Program-made: the position numbers and the translations under genes
The notes under the pieces: generated by a model
What the model saw: the letters and a program-made list of their open reading frames with translations, nothing else
Databases searched by the model: none
Told to the model about the DNA's origin: nothing
Source: Butyrivibrio sp.
GTDB taxonomy: Bacteria; Bacillota; Clostridia; Lachnospirales; Lachnospiraceae
Reading direction: 5' to 3'
Assembly (NCBI GenBank): GCA_022486625.1
Contig: JAKVKH010000009.1
Coordinates: 1-64,000 of the forward strand
Length of the DNA: 64,000 bases
Shown: positions 53,428 through 61,676 of the stretch, in pieces
Position numbering within the stretch: position 1 is the first letter of the stretch
Layout: the number at the start of each line of letters is the position of its first letter

Positions 53428-54735
53428 TCAGCGGACCGCCTTGAAGGCTTCATCCAGATCCTGAATAATATCGTCAATATGTTCAGTTCCGATGGACAAA
53501 CGAATGGAATTCTGATAAATTCCCACTTTATTCAGCTCCTCTTCACTCAGTTCCGCATGTGTCGTGGAAGCCGGATGAATGGCGAGTGACTTCACGTCTG
53601 CCACATTGGCAAGAAGTGAAAAAAGCTCCAGCTGATCGATAAAGTCTTTTGCCTTACGGGCATCGCCTTTGATCTCAAATGTAAAGATTGAGCCGCCGCC
53701 ATTAGGGAAGTACTTCTGATAGAGCCTTTGCTGTTCCGGATCAGTGGATACGGACGGATGATGTACCTTCTCCACCTGTGGATGCTTCTCAAGGAACTGT
53801 ACGACCTTCAGTGCGTTCTCTACCTGCCTCTCCACCCGGAGGGACAGCGTTTCAAGCCCCTGCAGGAAAATCCATGCATGAAACGGACTTAATGTAGCGC
53901 CGGTATCCCGAAGAAGAATTGCACGGATTCTGGTAATATAAGCTGCAGGACCCGCTGCCTGTACAAAGCTGATTCCGTGATAGCTGGCATTGGGCTTTGT
54001 CAGCTGCGGGAATTTGTCTGACTTCGACCAGTCAAATTTACCTGAATCGACAATGACACCGCCAATAGTGGTTCCATGTCCGCCGATGAACTTGGTGGCT
54101 GAATGAACGACCACATCCGCGCCATATTCAATCGGGCGGATCAGATAAGGAGTTCCGAAGGTGTTGTCGATAATGAGCGGCAGTCCGTGCGCATGAGCAA
54201 TTTTTGCGATGGCTTCAATATCAACAACATCCGAATTCGGATTGCCAAGCGTCTCAATGAAGACCGCCCTGGTATTTTCCTGAATTGCAGCTTCAAACTT
54301 CTGCGGCTTTAATGCATCCACAAATGTTGTGGTAACACCGTAATCGACCAGCGTATGGGCCAGCAGATTGTAGGTTCCGCCGTAGATGTTCTCCGCAGCT
54401 ACGATGTGGTCTCCTGCTTTTGCTATATTTTCAATAGCATAGGTTACTGCGGCAGCTCCGGAACCAACTGCAAGTGCGGAGACGCCACCTTCAAGCGCTG
54501 CAATTCTCTTTTCGAAAATATCTTCTGTCGGATTGGTAAGTCTTCCATAAATATTACCTGCATCCTTTAATGCAAATCTTGCTTCAGCATGATCCGAATT
54601 ATGAAATACATAGGAAGATGTCTGGTAGATCGGAACTGCTCTGGAATCCGTCACAGGATCCGGCTGTTCCTGTCCGACATGCACCTGTAATGTTTCAAAA
54701 TGTAATTTTCTCTCTTCAATTTTAAGTTTTCCCAT
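53428..54735 (-). CDS. metY: O-acetylhomoserine sulfhydrylase (MetY-type)
   Basis: 435 residues, normal for this PLP family. The PLP lysine is in VVHSATKFIGGHGTTIGG; ETLGNPNSDVVDI and the Arg-containing C-terminus IRLSIGTEHIDDI are typical of Cys/Met-metabolism enzymes. It makes homocysteine from O-acetylhomoserine and sulfide. AAAGGAG precedes the ATG. The 200-nt leader carries a small ORF (54807-54890), but no SAM riboswitch or T-box was recognised. A strong terminator follows. Confidence 0.92.
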   Translation of the reverse strand: MGKLKIEERKLHFETLQVHVGQEQPDPVTDSRAVPIYQTSSYVFHNSDHAEARFALKDAGNIYGRLTNPTEDIFEKRIAALEGGVSALAVGSGAAAVTYAIENIAKAGDHIVAAENIYGGTYNLLAHTLVDYGVTTTFVDALKPQKFEAAIQENTRAVFIETLGNPNSDVVDIEAIAKIAHAHGLPLIIDNTFGTPYLIRPIEYGADVVVHSATKFIGGHGTTIGGVIVDSGKFDWSKSDKFPQLTKPNASYHGISFVQAAGPAAYITRIRAILLRDTGATLSPFHAWIFLQGLETLSLRVERQVENALKVVQFLEKHPQVEKVHHPSVSTDPEQQRLYQKYFPNGGGSIFTFEIKGDARKAKDFIDQLELFSLLANVADVKSLAIHPASTTHAELSEEELNKVGIYQNSIRLSIGTEHIDDIIQDLDEAFKAVR

Positions 54736-54806
54736 TGTTTGATTCTCCTTTATCTGTCATTATTTATCAGTATTTCTGATAGCATATGCCGAGTACATTT
54801 TCTCTT

Positions 54807-54890
54807 TTACTGTACGCATTTTCTCCATTTTGACTGACACATTCGAAAGCCTTTCATCAGATTCCCATTTGCAATATTCATTGGTTTCAT
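54807..54890 (-). CDS. Possible Met/Cys-containing leader peptide of metY
   Basis: 27 codons from an ATG with AAAAGGAG seven bases upstream. The peptide contains Met at positions 1, 4, 12 and 17 and Cys at 18 and 25, high for its length. It lies on the predicted metY transcript (promoter 54941-54969), 71 bp before the metY ATG. A short stem TATCAG/CTGATA lies between it and metY; no clear attenuator terminator is seen. Translation could sense Met or Cys supply, but this is inference. Confidence 0.45.
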   Translation of the reverse strand: MKPMNIANGNLMKGFRMCQSKWRKCVQ

Positions 54891-54940
54891 ACGCTTTCTC
54901 CTTTTGATTATTTTTCCTACCTGTTTTGTAGGATAAGTGA

Positions 54941-54969
54941 ATCTTACCATCTGTACCGTAGATTGTAAA
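54941..54969 (-). promoter_or_regulatory. Promoter of metY
   Basis: On the minus strand TTTACA and TAAGAT are 17 bases apart. The transcript would begin near 54934 with a CCTAC/GTAGG hairpin (54915-54931) almost at its 5' end. Confidence 0.6.
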
Positions 54970-55006
54970 ATTCGAAAATCTTTGTGCCGGTTATCAGCTT
55001 TTCTTA

Positions 55007-55059
55007 TATCAAAAAGACACCGTACCTCTTTTTCAGAAGTACGATGTCTTTTGATATCT
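55007..55059 (-). terminator. Terminator of the DUF3737 gene
   Basis: A long imperfect stem: GATATCAAAAGACA and GTAC on one side pair with GTAC and TGTCTTTTTGATAT on the other. The T-run is partly inside the stem on the minus strand. It insulates metY from the upstream gene. Confidence 0.65.
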
Positions 55060-55086
55060 TTTACTGTGCCTTTTTCCCTGCCTGCG

Positions 55087-55974
55087 TCAGTTTCTGCAGA
55101 TGATTTTTGTTCTGGAAGGATCTACCTTATCTTTTTCCAGAATCAGCTCATCAATATGTTCTGCGCGGATAATACCACTTGTCGGATTCATGACGCTGTC
55201 AATTTTGCTCGTGATCTCTGCATCCACCGTTGAATATTCAAATGCAAGCGTGGTATTGATCAGTTTGCAGTCCCTCATTACCAGATTATCAATATAGCAC
55301 ATTCCCTGAAGACTCTCGATCGTACAGCCGATCAGTGTCAGATTTCTGGCATTCCACCCCAGGTATTCGCCTGAAATAAAAGAGTCATAAACTGTCATGT
55401 TCTCACTGTTCCAGAAAGAATCTTTCGAAAGCATCTTAGCATGATGAATTTCGACATTCTCTGCACCGTCAAAACTGTAATTACCATCCAGTTCAAAGCC
55501 GTCAATATAAACATTTCTGTTGTTCATGGCAAAATAATCACCCTTTGCCGTAACATTTTCCATCCGGACCTGGTTACAGTTCCAGAGCGTTTCCGCCGCA
55601 TCCGTAAATGTCACATTCTTCAGCGTCACATCATTACATCTGCGAAAATTCTTGGGTGCCTGAATCAGTGCATTCTCTACGGAGATATGGTCTGTATACC
55701 ATACCCCGGCTCTTGCCATATCAAACCAGGTGGTATCCTTTGTCTGAATATTTTTGCTGTACCAGAGCGGATACTTCCACTTGAACATACTGCCGTTTAT
55801 TTCAATATCCCGGCTTTCCTTAAGCGGCGATTCACCATCTGCAAAAATTGTATCATTGATCTGAAGGTCATGTGCCTGAAAAAGTGCGCGTTCTCCTGTC
55901 AGAAATTCCTGATTGATTATTTTCTTTTCCTTACTCAAAGTATCATCCTTCCCGCAATGAACCAACATTTCCAT
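55087..55974 (-). CDS. DUF3737-family protein, right-handed beta-helix type
   Basis: 295 residues. Many short repeated strands of the kind NVTF, NVEIHHAKM, NMTVYDSFI, NLTLIGCTI with regular spacing indicate a pentapeptide-like or parallel beta-helix fold, and the whole matches my memory of DUF3737. No signal peptide. Function unknown. GAGG precedes the ATG. Standalone gene between the malY-type gene and metY, with a terminator after it. Confidence 0.8.
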   Translation of the reverse strand: MEMLVHCGKDDTLSKEKKIINQEFLTGERALFQAHDLQINDTIFADGESPLKESRDIEINGSMFKWKYPLWYSKNIQTKDTTWFDMARAGVWYTDHISVENALIQAPKNFRRCNDVTLKNVTFTDAAETLWNCNQVRMENVTAKGDYFAMNNRNVYIDGFELDGNYSFDGAENVEIHHAKMLSKDSFWNSENMTVYDSFISGEYLGWNARNLTLIGCTIESLQGMCYIDNLVMRDCKLINTTLAFEYSTVDAEITSKIDSVMNPTSGIIRAEHIDELILEKDKVDPSRTKIICRN

Positions 55975-56097
55975 TGCAACCTCAATTCTCTTTCCTGTTC
56001 ATAAAAGGATGATAGCACTTAGAGTTTGCTTCAGGTCAATAATCAGAGAATCGATTTTATAAAAATGTAATATTATTTCCTGATTCAACGTTTAAAT

Positions 56098-57276
56098 TCA
56101 TGTCTGCGGATTTCTTAATGCAGACGATTCCAGTCCCTTCTTCAGCCTGCGAAGTCCGTCTTCCACGCGGCTTCTCTGCGCAGCGATATTCATACGCAGA
56201 AATCCTTCTCCGCTCTCTCCATATTCTCTCCCGGACGCCAGCCACAGTCCTGTTTCGTTTCTGATGGTCTTCGCCAGCACATCAGAATCTCTGCAGATAT
56301 TGCGACAGTCCAACCACAGAAGGTAAGTGGCCTGTGACGGAACCAGATGAATCTGCGGCAGTTCCTTTGTGACATAGCTTCTTACCAGCATTTTATTTTC
56401 ATAAATATAGTTTCTGAGCGCATCCAGCCATTCGCCGCCTTCTGTAAACGCAGCAACCGTTACCGGCACTGCAAAAGAATTCGGTTCTGCAACTTCATCA
56501 GTGTTGAGACCCCGCTCTGCTCTTTTACGGATAAATTCATTCGGCGCCATGATCGCCGCAGTCTGAAGCCCGGCCATATTAAACGCCTTTGTCGGTGCCA
56601 TGCAGGTAATACTGTTCTGCGCGCAATGCTCAGAAACAGAAGCAAACGGAATATAATCCTCCCCGGGATCTGTCAGATCACAGTGTATTTCATCTGAAAG
56701 GATCAATACATGATGTCGCCAGCACAGCTCTCCGATCTCTTCAAGCGTATGTCTATCCCAGATTTTCCCTATCGGGTTGTGAGGATTGCAGAGAATCATC
56801 ATTGAAGTCTGTGTATCCGACAGCTTCCGCTCCAGATCCTCGTAGTCAATATGATATTCTCCCTCTGCATAAACCAGAGGGCTTTCCAGAATATGTCTTC
56901 CGTTATTGACAATCGAATTGAAAAATATATTGTAGCAGGGCGTCTGCACCAGCACATTTTCTCCGATTGTCGTCATCTTACGGACAATGCTGGAAATTGC
57001 CGGAACAACACCGGTACAGAACACCAGCCATTCCGATTGCATTTCAAAGTGATGCCTTTCTCTCCACCAGCTGCAATATGCCTCATTCCACTGCGGCGGT
57101 ACAATATTGTATCCGAAGATCTGATGCGCCGCCCGATCCAGGACTGCCTGTGTAACTGCAGGCGCAGTTTCAAAGTCCATATCTGCCACCCACATCGGAA
57201 GTTCATTTTCTCTGATCTCCCATTTGAGCGATGCGGTATTCGTTCTGTCTGTCATTTTATCAAAATCAAAGTTCAT
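56098..57276 (-). CDS. MalY/PatB-type aminotransferase (cystathionine beta-lyase activity likely)
   Basis: 392 residues from the ATG at 57276 (AAAGGA eight bases upstream). The start MNFDFDKMTDRTNTASLKW and LPMWVADMDFE are typical for PatB/MalY; the PLP lysine is in APTKAFNMAGLQ. These enzymes cleave cystathionine or cysteine-like C-S bonds. With metY only 1.4 kb away on the same strand, a role in sulfur amino acids is reasonable. It is separated from rny by a terminator. Confidence 0.9.
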   Translation of the reverse strand: MNFDFDKMTDRTNTASLKWEIRENELPMWVADMDFETAPAVTQAVLDRAAHQIFGYNIVPPQWNEAYCSWWRERHHFEMQSEWLVFCTGVVPAISSIVRKMTTIGENVLVQTPCYNIFFNSIVNNGRHILESPLVYAEGEYHIDYEDLERKLSDTQTSMMILCNPHNPIGKIWDRHTLEEIGELCWRHHVLILSDEIHCDLTDPGEDYIPFASVSEHCAQNSITCMAPTKAFNMAGLQTAAIMAPNEFIRKRAERGLNTDEVAEPNSFAVPVTVAAFTEGGEWLDALRNYIYENKMLVRSYVTKELPQIHLVPSQATYLLWLDCRNICRDSDVLAKTIRNETGLWLASGREYGESGEGFLRMNIAAQRSRVEDGLRRLKKGLESSALRNPQT

Positions 57277-57314
57277 CTGTCTGTTCCTTTCGTGCATAAA
57301 AATATCCTGATAAC

Positions 57315-57358
57315 ATAAAACGGTCGAAGATTCAGAATTACTTCTGAATCTTCGACCG
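57315..57358 (-). terminator. Terminator of rny
   Basis: A perfect 17-bp stem CGGTCGAAGATTCAGAA/TTCTGAATCTTCGACCG with loop TTAC, followed by TTTTAT on the minus strand. Confidence 0.85.
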
Positions 57359-57373
57359 CTGCAAATTTCTTTT

Positions 57374-58921
57374 TTACTTCGCGTAATCTGTTGCTCTGCT
57401 TTCACGGATGACATTTACCTTGATCTGTCCCGGATATTCCATCTCGGCTTCAATCTTCTTGGAAATATCATGTGCCATGATTACCATATCAGCATCGCTG
57501 ACCTGGTCAGGAACTACCATTACTCTGACTTCACGACCTGCCTGTATTGCAAAGGAATGATCTACTCCCTTAAAGCTGTTCGTAATATCTTCTAACTGTT
57601 TCAGTCTTGTGGTGTATGTTTCGAGTGTCTCTCTTCTTGCTCCCGGTCTTGCTGCAGAAATTGTATCAGCAGCCTGTACCAGTACTGCAATCAGGGATGT
57701 CGGTTCCACATCACCATGATGTGATTCAACTGCATTGATAATAACAGCGGATTCCTTATACTTCTTACAGATATCAACACCTAACTGGATATGAGAACCT
57801 TCCATCTCATGATCCACGGATTTACCAATATCATGTAACAAGCCTGCGCGTTTAGCTACGCGTACATCCAGTCCAAGTTCAGATGCCATCAGGCCACACA
57901 GCTGAGCAACTTCTACGGAATGCTTTAATGCATTCTGCCCATAACTGGTTCTGAATTTCATCTTACCAAGGAGTTTGATGATTTCCGGATGAAGACCATG
58001 AACCCCTGCTTCAAGAGCAGCGTTTTCGCCTTCTTCCTTAATCTTGGCTGCAACCTCTTTCTGAGCCTTTTCAACCATTTCTTCAATTCTGGCCGGATGG
58101 ATACGTCCATCTACAATCAGCTTTTCAAGTGCGATACGTGCAACTTCTCGTCTGATCGGATCAAATCCTGAAATAACAACTGCTTCAGGTGTATCATCAA
58201 TAATCAGATCAACTCCGGTCATCGTTTCAAGAGTTCTGATATTTCTGCCCTCTCTGCCGATAATCCTGCCCTTCATTTCATCATTAGGCAGCTGTACCAC
58301 GGATATTGTTGTTTCGGATACATGGTCTGCAGAACATCTCTGAATTGCATTTACCACAATTTCCTTTGCTCTCTTATCCGCTTCTTCCTTTGCCTCGGAC
58401 TCCATGTTCTTGATCATCAGAGCCGATTCGTGTTTCACATCATCTTCAACAATTTTTAAAAGATATTCCTTTGCCTGTTCGGAGGTTAAGCCTGAGATCT
58501 TTTCCAGTTCCTGTAACCTCTGTTCATTTAGTTTCGCAACATCAGCACTTTTTTTCGTAAGCGCCTCTTCGCGTGCGTTTAACCCAGCTTCTCTTTTCTC
58601 AATCGCATCAGATCTTTTCTCGACATTTTCCTCTTTCTGCTGAACCCTTCGCTCAGAGCGCTGAACTTCTGCCCTTCGCTCACGTACTTCCTTGTCAAGG
58701 TCGTTTCTTGTTCTTAATGATTCTTCCTTTACTTCCAGAAGCTTTTCACGCTTGGTGTCTTCCGCAGACTTGAGTGCTTCATCGATAATCTTTCTTGCCC
58801 TTTCTTCTGCACTACCGATCTTCTGATCTGCAACCTTCTTATGATACGTATTTGTTGCAATCACCGATACCAGAACAGAAATGACAAGAGTTGCTACTAC
58901 TGCAATCACAGTAATCAACAT
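57374..58921 (-). CDS. rny: Ribonuclease Y
   Basis: 515 residues, the family length. An N-terminal membrane helix (about 3-22), a long coiled coil (30-200), a KH domain with [12 protein letters not shown], and an HD domain with [15 protein letters not shown] are in order. It starts mRNA decay at the membrane. The start at 58921 follows AAGGAGG, but the ribosome site can pair with CTCCT three bases later (AGGAG-GTG-CTCCT), which may lower or tune translation. Confidence 0.95.
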   Translation of the reverse strand: MLITVIAVVATLVISVLVSVIATNTYHKKVADQKIGSAEERARKIIDEALKSAEDTKREKLLEVKEESLRTRNDLDKEVRERRAEVQRSERRVQQKEENVEKRSDAIEKREAGLNAREEALTKKSADVAKLNEQRLQELEKISGLTSEQAKEYLLKIVEDDVKHESALMIKNMESEAKEEADKRAKEIVVNAIQRCSADHVSETTISVVQLPNDEMKGRIIGREGRNIRTLETMTGVDLIIDDTPEAVVISGFDPIRREVARIALEKLIVDGRIHPARIEEMVEKAQKEVAAKIKEEGENAALEAGVHGLHPEIIKLLGKMKFRTSYGQNALKHSVEVAQLCGLMASELGLDVRVAKRAGLLHDIGKSVDHEMEGSHIQLGVDICKKYKESAVIINAVESHHGDVEPTSLIAVLVQAADTISAARPGARRETLETYTTRLKQLEDITNSFKGVDHSFAIQAGREVRVMVVPDQVSDADMVIMAHDISKKIEAEMEYPGQIKVNVIRESRATDYAK

Positions 58922-59024
58922 TACAGGAGCACCTCCTTATTCAGTTTTCATTGTACAATATTTTGTATAGAAGGTCGTTTTTTGCCCTTCTCTTATACAA
59001 TTTTACAACAATTCAATATTACGC

Positions 59025-59648
59025 TCAATCAGGTGTTATGTCAAGAGAAAGCGCCCTGTGTATGACATCCTGTGAGAAGCCTCTGCGATATAGAAATGCC
59101 ATCAGTTTCTGTTTTTCCTTAAGCTCACAGTTCTCCGGATCATAATGCTTCTTTCTCAGCAGTTCCTGCACCTGTTTCACTTCAATCTGCGGATCTGCCT
59201 CTTCATAACGCTCCGTAAGAATTTCCTGTATCAGCTCACGTGATATTCCCTTTTTCATCAGATCCGTTTCAATCCGGTTTCTGCTGCGAAGATCCATATA
59301 ATACTGCACATAATCTGTAGCATAACGCCTGTCATCAATATAATGAAATGACTTTACATATTCAACAGCTTCATCAATACAGCTTTCCGGATAACAGCCG
59401 TCATTTAATTTTTCTCTTAATTTTCGTTCAGTATAATCCTGTTTCTGCAACAGGTGCATCGCTCTGAGTTTTGCTCTTTTAGGAAGCACTTCATGCATGA
59501 TCTCCCCATACACATCCTCAGAAAGTTCTGTTCCCTGTTCAATATGATAATCCCGCAGTTCTCCCCTGTATAACAGAAATGCATATTCTCCGTCCAGATA
59601 TACTCTGCTTCTTTTCTTGTCAAAAGGAACGATTTCCGATACCGTCAT
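59025..59648 (-). CDS. recX: Regulatory protein RecX
   Basis: 207 residues from the ATG at 59648, nine bases after GGAGG. Three-helix RecX repeats are seen: AMHLLQKQDYTERKLREKL, IDDRRYATDYVQYYM, and RRGFSQDVIHRAL. It modulates RecA filaments. It follows recA directly; a terminator-like hairpin with seven T sits just before its ribosome site, so its expression is likely kept below that of recA. Confidence 0.9.
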   Translation of the reverse strand: MTVSEIVPFDKKRSRVYLDGEYAFLLYRGELRDYHIEQGTELSEDVYGEIMHEVLPKRAKLRAMHLLQKQDYTERKLREKLNDGCYPESCIDEAVEYVKSFHYIDDRRYATDYVQYYMDLRSRNRIETDLMKKGISRELIQEILTERYEEADPQIEVKQVQELLRKKHYDPENCELKEKQKLMAFLYRRGFSQDVIHRALSLDITPD

Positions 59649-59668
59649 TTTTGCCGACCTCCGTATAT

Positions 59669-59721
59669 AAAAAAACCGGACTGCCACAGATCTGCACCTG
59701 CAGGCCCATAGCACATCCGGT
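59669..59721 (-). terminator. recA-recX intergenic terminator/attenuator
   Basis: On the minus strand ACCGGA pairs with TCCGGT over a base-paired interior (GCCTGCAGGTGC region) and is followed by TTTTTTT. The recX ribosome site begins about ten bases later, so readthrough would be needed for recX unless it has its own promoter. Confidence 0.7.
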
Positions 59722-59757
59722 CTCATTGAAATGAACTGCAATGACAGTTTATTTCAG

Positions 59758-59779
59758 CAGAGGTATCATTGTACCTCTG
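59758..59779 (-). other. Hairpin directly after recA
   Basis: CAGAGGTA and TACCTCTG form an 8-bp stem with a six-base loop, five bases after the recA stop. No T-run follows; it may protect the recA mRNA 3' end. Confidence 0.5.
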
Positions 59780-59784
59780 TTTAA

Positions 59785-60912
59785 TTATTTCGTCTTTCTG
59801 TCTGTTTTGGTATCTGTCTCTGTATCTGCTGACTTGGATTCAGCCTTTGCATCAGCCCTGGCTGTCGCCGCTGCCTGCTTCTTAGCTTCTGCCGCCCTTT
59901 GAATCGTATAGGGATCTGCCGGAAGTCCATAATGCTCACGAACCTTTTCATCAACTTCTGCCAGAATACCCGGATTGCTTTCCAGATACTGTTTGGCATT
60001 CTCACGACCCTGACCTATCTTCTCGCCTTCATACTGATACCATGCGCCACTCTTATTGATGATATCGCAGTTCGCAGCCAGATCCAGTACATCCCCTGTA
60101 TAGGAGATTCCCTTGCCAAACATAATATCAAACTCTGCTTCCTTAAACGGCGGTGCAATCTTATTCTTGACCACCTTCACTCTTGTTCTGTTACCGATTG
60201 TCTCACCGCTCTGCTTGATCTGCTCAATTCTGCGTACATCAAGACGTACGGAAGAATAGAACTTCAGTGCCCGTCCACCAGTTGTTGTTTCCGGATTACC
60301 GAACAGAATGCCGACTTTTTCACGTAACTGATTGATAAACACAACTGTGCAGTTGGATTTACTGATAACTGCTGTCAGTTTACGAAGTGCCTGTGACATC
60401 AGTCTTGCCTGAAGTCCGACATGTGAATCTCCCATTTCTCCATCAATTTCAGCCTTGGGTACCAGCGCTGCAACGGAATCGACTACTACAATATCAATTG
60501 CGCCGGAACGAACCATGGTCTCAGTAATCTCAAGTGCCTGCTCACCGCTGTCCGGCTGCGAAATATACAGATTATCAATATCAACACCAATATTCTTGGC
60601 ATAAACAGGATCCAGTGCATGTTCTGCATCAATAAATCCGGCAATGCCGCCTCTTTTCTGAACTTCTGCTATCATATGAAGTGTTACTGTTGTCTTACCA
60701 CTGGACTCAGGTCCGTAAATCTCTACAATACGTCCCTTCGGAATACCGCCAAGTCCAAGTGCAATGTCCAGACTTAAGGATCCGGTCGGAATAGTTTCAA
60801 CATTCATTGAATTGGAAGGATCACCCAGCTTCATGACTGCTCCCTTACCAAACTGTTTTTCGATCTGCCCAAGAGCAGCATCCAATGCCTTCTGTTTTTC
60901 TTCTCGTTCCAT
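59785..60912 (-). CDS. recA: Recombinase RecA
   Basis: 375 residues from the ATG at 60912 (AAGGAG upstream). Walker [10 protein letters not shown], the [10 protein letters not shown] region, INQLREKVG and the L2-type [17 protein letters not shown] are standard. The C-terminal tail is rich in Ala, Asp, Thr and Lys. It drives homologous repair and LexA cleavage. A consensus promoter with an SOS box on the transcription start controls it. Confidence 0.97.
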   Translation of the reverse strand: MEREEKQKALDAALGQIEKQFGKGAVMKLGDPSNSMNVETIPTGSLSLDIALGLGGIPKGRIVEIYGPESSGKTTVTLHMIAEVQKRGGIAGFIDAEHALDPVYAKNIGVDIDNLYISQPDSGEQALEITETMVRSGAIDIVVVDSVAALVPKAEIDGEMGDSHVGLQARLMSQALRKLTAVISKSNCTVVFINQLREKVGILFGNPETTTGGRALKFYSSVRLDVRRIEQIKQSGETIGNRTRVKVVKNKIAPPFKEAEFDIMFGKGISYTGDVLDLAANCDIINKSGAWYQYEGEKIGQGRENAKQYLESNPGILAEVDEKVREHYGLPADPYTIQRAAEAKKQAAATARADAKAESKSADTETDTKTDRKTK

Positions 60913-60930
60913 TGTTTTCTCCTTCCGGTA

Positions 60931-60942
60931 GAACATTTGTTC
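60931..60942 (-). promoter_or_regulatory. LexA (SOS) box of recA
   Basis: GAACATTTGTTC fits the Firmicute LexA pattern GAAC-N4-GTTC. It lies at the expected transcription start, between the -10 box and the ribosome site. Confidence 0.85.
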
Positions 60943-60948
60943 TTATTC

Positions 60949-60977
60949 ATAGTAAAACAAATGATACCGTTTGTCAA
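60949..60977 (-). promoter_or_regulatory. Promoter of recA
   Basis: TTGACA and TACTAT are 17 bases apart on the minus strand, a near-consensus promoter directly upstream of the SOS box. Confidence 0.85.
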
Positions 60978-61076
60978 TTAAGTATTTTGGTTTTTCGCTC
61001 TGAAATATTTGGCAGATTCGCCTGATTGCAAAGCAGAATGCACAGAAATCGTGCGCTTTGATAATATAGCATGAAG

Positions 61077-61122
61077 CCATGGCAAAAGCAAGCCTGAAAT
61101 TTCTGTCCTGCCTGTGCCATGG
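61077..61122 (-). other. Inverted repeat after the unknown 139-residue gene
   Basis: CCATGGCA and TGCCATGG can pair across about 30 bases. It lies just downstream of the 61133 stop codon and may end that transcript before the recA promoter. There is no T-run. Confidence 0.4.
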
Positions 61123-61132
61123 AAAATGATGT

Positions 61133-61552
61133 TTAAACCGAAAATGCAAACAAAGAAAGCTTTGACAGAATAACCTCTCTTACCACCATACCCTGTTTTT
61201 GCTTTTCTTCCGGTGGAATTGCCGCCAGTTGCTCCAGCGTATATACCTTTTCCGTATACGTCGGATTTTTCTGACGGATAATTGTCTTTTTGTACTGTGA
61301 TACCCGTACCCTTGTTTTGAGCTGTCTGTATGCACGGTATTCGGCATCTGAACGCTTCATATAATAAAAATGACTCTCCAGTGTCGTTTCCGGATCAAGT
61401 TCCTTTATAAGATATCGCTCTATGATTGTTCTGAATTTGAATGGCACCAGCTCGTTTTCCATCAGCTCATGATAGGAATAACGCGCGCCCAGATAGATTT
61501 TCTCAATATCCTGCATAAAATATTTAAAGTCTTCTTCATGATTTACAAGCAT
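61133..61552 (-). CDS. Conserved-looking protein of unknown function
   Basis: 139 residues, no signal peptide or membrane helix, mostly helical in appearance with a basic middle (YRQLKTRVRVSQYKKTIIRQK). AGAGGTG lies before the ATG at good spacing, and the reading frame is compact and ends near a hairpin, so it is likely real. I do not recognise the family. It lies between the GH1-ManA gene terminator and the recA promoter. Confidence 0.65.
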   Translation of the reverse strand: MLVNHEEDFKYFMQDIEKIYLGARYSYHELMENELVPFKFRTIIERYLIKELDPETTLESHFYYMKRSDAEYRAYRQLKTRVRVSQYKKTIIRQKNPTYTEKVYTLEQLAAIPPEEKQKQGMVVREVILSKLSLFAFSV

Positions 61553-61629
61553 ATCGTCACCTCTTAAGGTATTGTCCCCGATTGCAGCTCATTTGTCCAG
61601 TAAATTAAATACAGGTGCAATTAAAAAAA

Positions 61630-61664
61630 ATCCGAAATGCATTCTGCTGCCATACATTCCGGAT
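61630..61664 (-). terminator. Terminator of the GH1-ManA gene
   Basis: ATCCGGAATG and CATTTCGGAT pair over ten positions (one G-T) and are followed by eight T on the minus strand. T-rich sequence also flanks the other side, so it may be bidirectional. Confidence 0.8.
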
Positions 61665-61676
61665 CTTTTTCATGTT

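Noticed and set aside
54736..54934. SAM (S-box) riboswitch or T-box upstream of metY
   Set aside because: No kink-turn or S-box core and no T-box sequence was found by eye; only small hairpins and the leader ORF.
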